DNA of 64,000 nt, from positions 16,976,593 through 17,040,592 of the forward strand of contig OZ020516.1 of NCBI GenBank assembly GCA_963971425.1. Direction: 5' to 3'. This document shows, piece after piece, positions 59,299 through 64,000 of the stretch (its first letter is position 1; each line of letters opens with the position of its first letter). Under the pieces are notes generated by a model, which searched no databases, was not told the DNA's origin, and was given only the letters and a program-made list of their open reading frames with translations. The position numbers and the translations under genes were made by a program. This stretch comes from Bryoerythrophyllum caledonicum. Its lineage: Eukaryota; Streptophyta; Bryopsida; Pottiales; Pottiaceae.

Positions 59299-60536
59299 TT
59301 AACCCTTAGAGGACGAAGCTATGACCGTGGCATCAATCCCGATTTTCATTCTAAGGGCCGCTTCACACCTGGCCGAGTCAAGAGTCCGTTCGTCAAAATT
59401 TCTGCCCAAACTATGGCGAGAGTCCAAACTTTTGGAATTAAAAAAAACATTAAAATTTATATATTGAAGCCTTTGGGCGGTTGTGGTGTGAAGCCCCAAA
59501 GCCCAAGTCCAAAGTCCAAACCCCATATCATTACACCAAAAAAATCAGCCGAAAAATTTGGCCTCTTTCATCTATCGGTCCAGATCTTGTCAGATTTTGA
59601 TTATTTTATTAAAAAAATCGACGGACTCTCGAAGGAAGTTTGGTTCGACTAAAAACAGCGACCCAAGTTTTGCTCGAGAGTCCGTCGCCTTGGCGCCAAA
59701 ACTCTCCAAAAGTACTGTCATGTAGGCACATATGAAGACAAAGGCCTTTGGACTTTGGCCTTTCGTGTGAAGGCCGAGAGGCCGGTCTTTGGCCATTCAA
59801 ACAATCTCATTGGTGGTAATCGACGGACTCTTGACTCGGGCGTTAGGTGTGAAGCGGCCCTAATATGTGCTCTAATTCTTCATCAAATATAAGTGGAAAT
59901 ATTTTTATTTCATTTTTTAGAGATGACACCACATGTTTTGTTCATGTCACACAAAACACAAGATTTTTTTGTGAAAATTCAAATTATTGTGATTTTCTGA
60001 AGAAAATTTGAACAATATTCATCTCATGAACAAATCTTGCGTAAAAAATATGATAATTTCAGTGAAGGTGTACATTATTGTGCTGAAACTTGTGGTGTAG
60101 ATGAAACTTCCATGTTCAGCTAAAATTAGAAAATCGGTCATCCATGGTAATAGGCCCAAAGTTCAAATTGCAATAACTTACTCAATTTCATGTATTTTTT
60201 ACATTTTCAAATTGGATTGGAAACTAGATTTGATAAACTTCATTTCGTTAGTTTGACTCAATTTCCAAAAATACCAGTTTATTGACTCAAATTCGGATTT
60301 AGAGCTAAAGCTAGAAGTTTCTAAAATACACTACGTTGAGTTTCATGTCACAAACATTTTTTTGTTTAGAGAAAAAGTTACCCACTATGAAGGGTATCTA
60401 CATTGCATGTGGTACATGCATTCATTGACAACACCTTCACAAAAACTTGGATGAAAGTAATGTTTTATCATCATGTGGGAGCATTTTACATTCTTCCATT
60501 AACTAGATTTTGGTCGCCCCGACGTTTAAGGGTTAA
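59299..60536. mobile_element. TTAA element L, with an empty site in the duplicate
   Basis: 1,238 bp between TTAA at 59299-59302 and 60533-60536. Ends TTAACCCTTAGAGGACGAAG and, reversed, TTAACCCTTAAACGTCGGGG. The duplicated segment at 61464-61855 runs through the site as GCACTATTTAGAGGCGC without the element, which confirms that this is an insertion with duplicated TTAA. It contains the nested MITE at 59355-59860. Confidence 0.9.
59355..59860. mobile_element. PIF/Harbinger-like MITE nested in element L
   Basis: 506 bp flanked by TAA (59352-59354, 59861-59863). The long terminal inverted repeats start GGGCCGCTTCACACCTGG and, reversed, GGGCCGCTTCACACCTAA, and continue to GAGTCAAGAGTCCGT. TAA duplication and GGGCC ends fit PIF/Harbinger (known). 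Inside, CGACGGACTCTCGA near 59619 and its inverted partner near 59675, and a CCTTTGG/CCAAAGG block, form more foldback arms. Confidence 0.85.
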
Positions 60537-60834
60537 GAGGCGCACATGTCATTCTACTTTAGAGGTACAATGAGGATGACACAGGGCGGAGATTGACACA
60601 GAGGCCATCAGCAATAGTTATAAGTTGACAGCATAATAACTTATTAGAGGTATAACTTATGCAATGGACATTGAGTGTATTTGCATGAAGGACTAAAACC
60701 TTTTCACAAGGTGTGGCAATTTTTCAGCATTTTATATCTCAAGTTCAACCTCTGTGATATTCAGGTGGTGCTTTGTTGATACTTGTGTGGTATCCGGGCG
60801 ATGCTTTTATGATATCCGGTTCATGCTTCTTAGG

Positions 60835-61463
60835 GCGAAACCTCATGTAATGCCCGACCCCAATTATCACTGTAGCTTCTCTACTTGTAGAGTATAGGGA
60901 AGAAAATGTAGGGCCACTTCCATGCGTCACACCCATCAGCTATTATAATCAACCCAAGGTTTTGGATGCTTCCAAGTTGTACCCCAATTACCTTTATAAA
61001 GAGAGTCTGACAAGTTCCGCCTTGAAGTTCACAATCCATCTTGCTCTGATTAGTATGTTGGGAGGAATAGAGAAGTTGACGGTCTTGAAAAGGGGCTGCA
61101 TCATCTCGGAGATTGTCAGCTACACTCAACCCTACTTTTTCGGGTAGGGTAATAAGCTAGCTATATGGAAGTGACCCGACCCCGTCAGAGATGATGGGTC
61201 AAATTGACCCTCTCGCTGGGACTTACCGGAGGGGGCTATGAGGTGGTGGGGCCAAACATAGCCCCTATTTTGTTTTTGGATGGGGCCTATTTATAGCAAA
61301 GGAGGGTCTCCGAGGATAAACAATTGCCGCAGGCTCCAAATTTATCCAAAAATCCAAAAATAGCCTCTGGACCCCCCAAAATAAGAGGGCTAGAAAAATG
61401 ACCCCATGCAATTAAGACCGGGCCCACCTTGGTTAAGTCCCAGCGAGGGGTCAATTCGCCTTG
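60835..61463. other. Spacer between the duplicated segments
   Basis: No gene seen. Near 61180-61270 and 61371-61450 there are inverted matches, such as TCAAATTGACCCTCTCGCTGG against CCAGCGAGGGGTCAATT (cut), so a foldback of about 250 bp may be present. Confidence 0.4.
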
Positions 61464-61855
61464 GCCAAAATGGTGCTGGTGGATAGAGGTTGGAAGAACT
61501 AAGTAAAGGTTAAAAGTGAGTAGAAGAATTGGTAACTTTAGCCTGATTGCACCTCGATCCATTTGCACTATTTAGAGGCGCACATGTCATCTTACTTTGA
61601 AGGTACAATGAGGATGGACACCGAGGCCATCAGTAATAGTTATAAGTTGGCAGCATAATAACTTATTAGAGGTATAACTTATGCGATGGCCATTGAGTGT
61701 ATTTGTACGAGGGACTAATACCTGTGCACAAGGTGCGGCAATTTTTATGCATTTTATATCTCAAGTTCTACCTCCGTGATACTCAGGTGGTGCTTTGTTG
61801 ATACTGGTGTGGTATCCGGGCGATGCTTTTATGATATTTGGTTCATGCTTCTTAG
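61464..61855. repeat. Segmental duplication, copy 2 (empty site)
   Basis: Matches copy 1 across the position where element L sits. It carries TTTA at the point where copy 1 has its TTAA. Confidence 0.9.
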
Positions 61856-61892
61856 AGATCATGGTTTATGCTTCTGGAATTATCGAGTGCTA

Positions 61893-62826
61893 TTAACCCC
61901 TAAAGGACCACGACCACTTTCGCTCTAAAACCAGTCCAAAACTGCCACTGCCAAAAAGACACATGAAAATCACATTTTAAAGTGAATTTCGGATTTTCAA
62001 CCGTAAGATCTTAAAATAGAATTCTACATAAATGTGCCTTTAAACTTTGGTTGCAATTCACCGCACGGATTGATAGATTTTAGTGTTTAAAGTCAAAACA
62101 ATGGTTCATTTTCTTCCCTGCATTGAGTAGATCAGCAGACTTTGACTTCACTTTGTATCAAATTTTTGCATTGTAAAAGGTCTAAATCTTTTACCATTGT
62201 CTTAAGCATGATGTTATTTCCCAACACACCAATTTTTAGAGGTAAAAAAGGGGTGTAGCATATTCAAAGAAAGTGTGCAAGGAGTGGAGGTTCAAAAATT
62301 GCCATTTCACGTTTTATTTTTTTTGTAAACTACGTATGTATTTGAATGATAATCCGAACGGTCAATAAGAAGGCTTTCACCACATATTGTTGTTGAAAAA
62401 ATAAAAAGTGAAAAATATGAAGATCTCTAGGTTTTATGTAGAAAAGATGAATTTTTTTCCCCCCGTTGCCCGACAATGTGTGAAAATGTTTGACTTGGAA
62501 TAAAATGCCTTTTTACACCAAAGACAAGAATTTTTTTTGAAAATTTTCAAAGAAGGAAATGTTATTTATATGTGTGAAAAATCTCATTGTCAATAGAAAC
62601 TTTTGTCAAAAATTTTGAAGGTGCCCGGAGTCCCCACTTTTGGCTTTAAGTGGTATTAACTTTCAAACCACAAATCCAAAAAATAAAATAAAAACATCTC
62701 CACGAAGCTCTTATCAGATGCAATCTAGAATAAAAATTTCAAAGAAAAAGGATTTTTTTTCAAATTTTAGGAACGTGCCCAAAATCAGAAATCCCCTCGA
62801 AGGAGATTTGGTCCTTTAGGGATTAA
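61893..62826 (+). mobile_element. TTAA element C
   Basis: 934 bp between TTAA at 61893-61896 and 62823-62826. Ends TTAACCCCTAAAGGACCACG and, reversed, TTAATCCCTAAAGGACCAAA. It is the near-complete reverse complement of element B, which makes these two the best pair for a family consensus. Confidence 0.9.
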
Positions 62827-63205
62827 TAAACAACAAAAATTGAACTCCCGTCGCTTGAGGAGAAAAAATGTGTCTGTTGAAAAGCCCAATTTGGGATGAA
62901 TTAAAGCGGAAACCAAAAATACAACAAAATTCAAACGTTCCGAGAAATACCCACAAGGGGCCCATGAGGCATTTCCACTTGAGGGACATGGGAAAAAGCG
63001 CATTTTTCCCAGGTTTGTTTACTAAGTATGTGGTAAATTTCCTCCGTGAGCAAAAAATATTGTTTTTTTTCTACTTCCAACATCTAGTAACAAGGCAATT
63101 GCTTTTGTTTTGACATATTGGAATTATTGAATGCCTTCCATGTGTAAAATTTGGTTGTTGTCACATGTGTGAATGCCTGGTGAGGTCCTTTGTGTAATGT
63201 ATGTG
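62827..63205. other. Spacer before the Tc1-like element
   Basis: No gene seen. Two small open frames on opposite strands overlap and have no domain. Confidence 0.3.
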
Positions 63206-64000
63206 CAGTGGCGACCAAAAGTCTTCGGACAGTGAACCACCCTTCTAACAGGTGTTGACTCTAGCTTAGATTGTGGATTAGTAAGAGATTTTTTGGGCCA
63301 GCATTAATTAGTACACCACATGGCACTTAATTAACATTGACTCCCTCAAAATTCGCCACTTGTAGAGATTACACATGCAAAAATCATGAAGGGGTGTGTA
63401 CAACTTAATATGCATACAAGTTGTACACACCACTATCTTTTCATTTCAAGTGCACTTATGAGGCTTTTTGTTTTGGATTTTTTTGATAAGATTTGGAGAG
63501 GCCTTAGGTGATTTGCTATGGCTCCTAGAAGGTATGAGAATCAATGTAGGGCAGCTCTTGAGATGTATGAGCGAGGCAACTCATATGGTAAGATTTCAGA
63601 AGTTTTGGGCATTCCTCGAAGCACTTCTTTTGATATAGTGCGAAGGTTTCGTGAGAGAGAGAGCCTAGCAGACAAAACTTCATCCGGTAGACCCAGAATT
63701 CTTAATGAACGAGGTGACCGTGACATTGTGACATTAAATGATCCAAATACTAGTACAACGGCAACTACAGGAAGAGTGTTATGATTTGAGGGCTTGCAAT
63801 TGAGTGATAATACGCTTAAAAGGAGTCTTCAGAGGCAAGGGTTGAGGCATGTGTGAAGACCAAGAAGCCACTTTCGTCAAAGAGACATCGAGCACGTCGT
63901 TTGCAGTGGGCAAAGAAGTGCAAACATGCACATTGGGAGTTTTGGACTCATGTCATTTTTTTTTATGAGTCTAAATTCAATCTTTTTGGCTCAGATGGAC
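63206..64000 (+). mobile_element. Tc1-like transposon, 5' part (cut by window end)
   Basis: The left terminal repeat begins CAGTGGCGACCAAAAGTCTT and continues CGGACA, which is the classic Tc1-type end. The base pair before it is TG rather than the expected TA. The transposase starts at 63518 (see next entry). The other end lies outside the window. Confidence 0.8.
63518..64000 (+). pseudogene. Tc1-like transposase, N-terminal half, with stops
   Basis: Transposase of the Tc1 (DD34E) type. An N-terminal helix-turn-helix of the paired type is intact: MAPRRYENQCRAALEMY, then GNSYGKISEVLGIPRSTSFD and IVRRFRERESLADK, then SGRPRIL. The first frame stops at 63782-63784. In continuing sequence SDNTLKRSLQRQGL, ARRLQWAKKCKHAHWEFW and ESKFNLFGSDG are readable after further stops and a frameshift. 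At the first catalytic position Tc1 proteins usually have FSDES; here it reads FFYES, so the Asp is lost. It was therefore probably inactive for some time. The catalytic second half is outside the window. Confidence 0.85.

Larger units (their letters stand above)
59191..60834. repeat. Segmental duplication, copy 1 (interrupted by element L)
   Basis: 59191-59298 plus 60537-60834 match 61464-61855 almost base for base, apart from the inserted element. Shared anchors are ATGGTGCTGGTGGAT, AAAAGTGAGTAGAAGAATTG, GAGGCGCACATGTCAT, TTATTAGAGGTATAACTTAT and GTGGTATCCGGGCGATGC. Confidence 0.9.

Overview
The window is nuclear DNA of a green plant (land plant or streptophyte alga; the species cannot be named from sequence). 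The evidence is a plant-type ABCG11/12-like transporter, a plastid ribosomal protein with a transit peptide, a heptahelical HHP/PAQR protein, an LRR receptor kinase, a plant mitochondrial mL53, many GT-AG introns, and TTTAGGG/AAACCCTAA telo-box motifs near several genes. Exons are GC-rich islands in an AT-rich, repeat-dense background.

Gene layout: (1) 395-3296 +, 3' ten exons of an ABCG half-transporter whose start lies outside the window; (2) 6588-8655 -, RNase-inhibitor-type LRR protein; (3) 9481-9882 -, mitochondrial ribosomal protein mL53; (4) 16473-18161 +, HHP/PAQR receptor-like membrane protein; (5) 26246-26761 +, plastid ribosomal protein bL28c; (6) 32240-33918 +, NECAP-like endocytic adaptor; (7) 38797-40439 +, AP-2 sigma subunit with an ATG-only first exon; (8) 50869-53760 -, decayed LRR receptor kinase pseudogene; (9) 57207-57859 -, acyl-carrier-protein-like protein lacking the phosphopantetheine serine. 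The NECAP and AP2S genes lie about 5 kb apart on the same strand and act in the same process, clathrin-mediated endocytosis.

Most of the rest is mobile DNA. There is a fossil non-LTR retrotransposon with RNase H, a zinc knuckle and a PD-(D/E)XK-like endonuclease (about 3.58-6.4 kb), a decayed Ty1/copia element with short LTRs (19.14-23.94 kb), a decayed pogo/DDE_1-type transposase (36.6-37.7 kb), and the 5' part of a Tc1-like element with a recognisable terminal repeat (63.2 kb to the end). A large set of non-autonomous elements bounded by TTAA and starting CCCTTTA/CCCCTAAAGG looks piggyBac-like. At least eleven are delimited here; two pairs share a single TTAA, and one has a near-perfect empty site in a nearby duplicated segment. 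Other MITE families show TA or TAA target duplications, and a 25-27 bp hairpin recurs five times.

The observations most worth following up are the serine-less ACP, the Tc1-type element in a plant-type genome, the RNase H plus endonuclease retroelement, and the TTAA element family with its internal empty-site evidence. All calls were made by eye; exon boundaries were chosen by reading frame, GT-AG signals and remembered family sequence.
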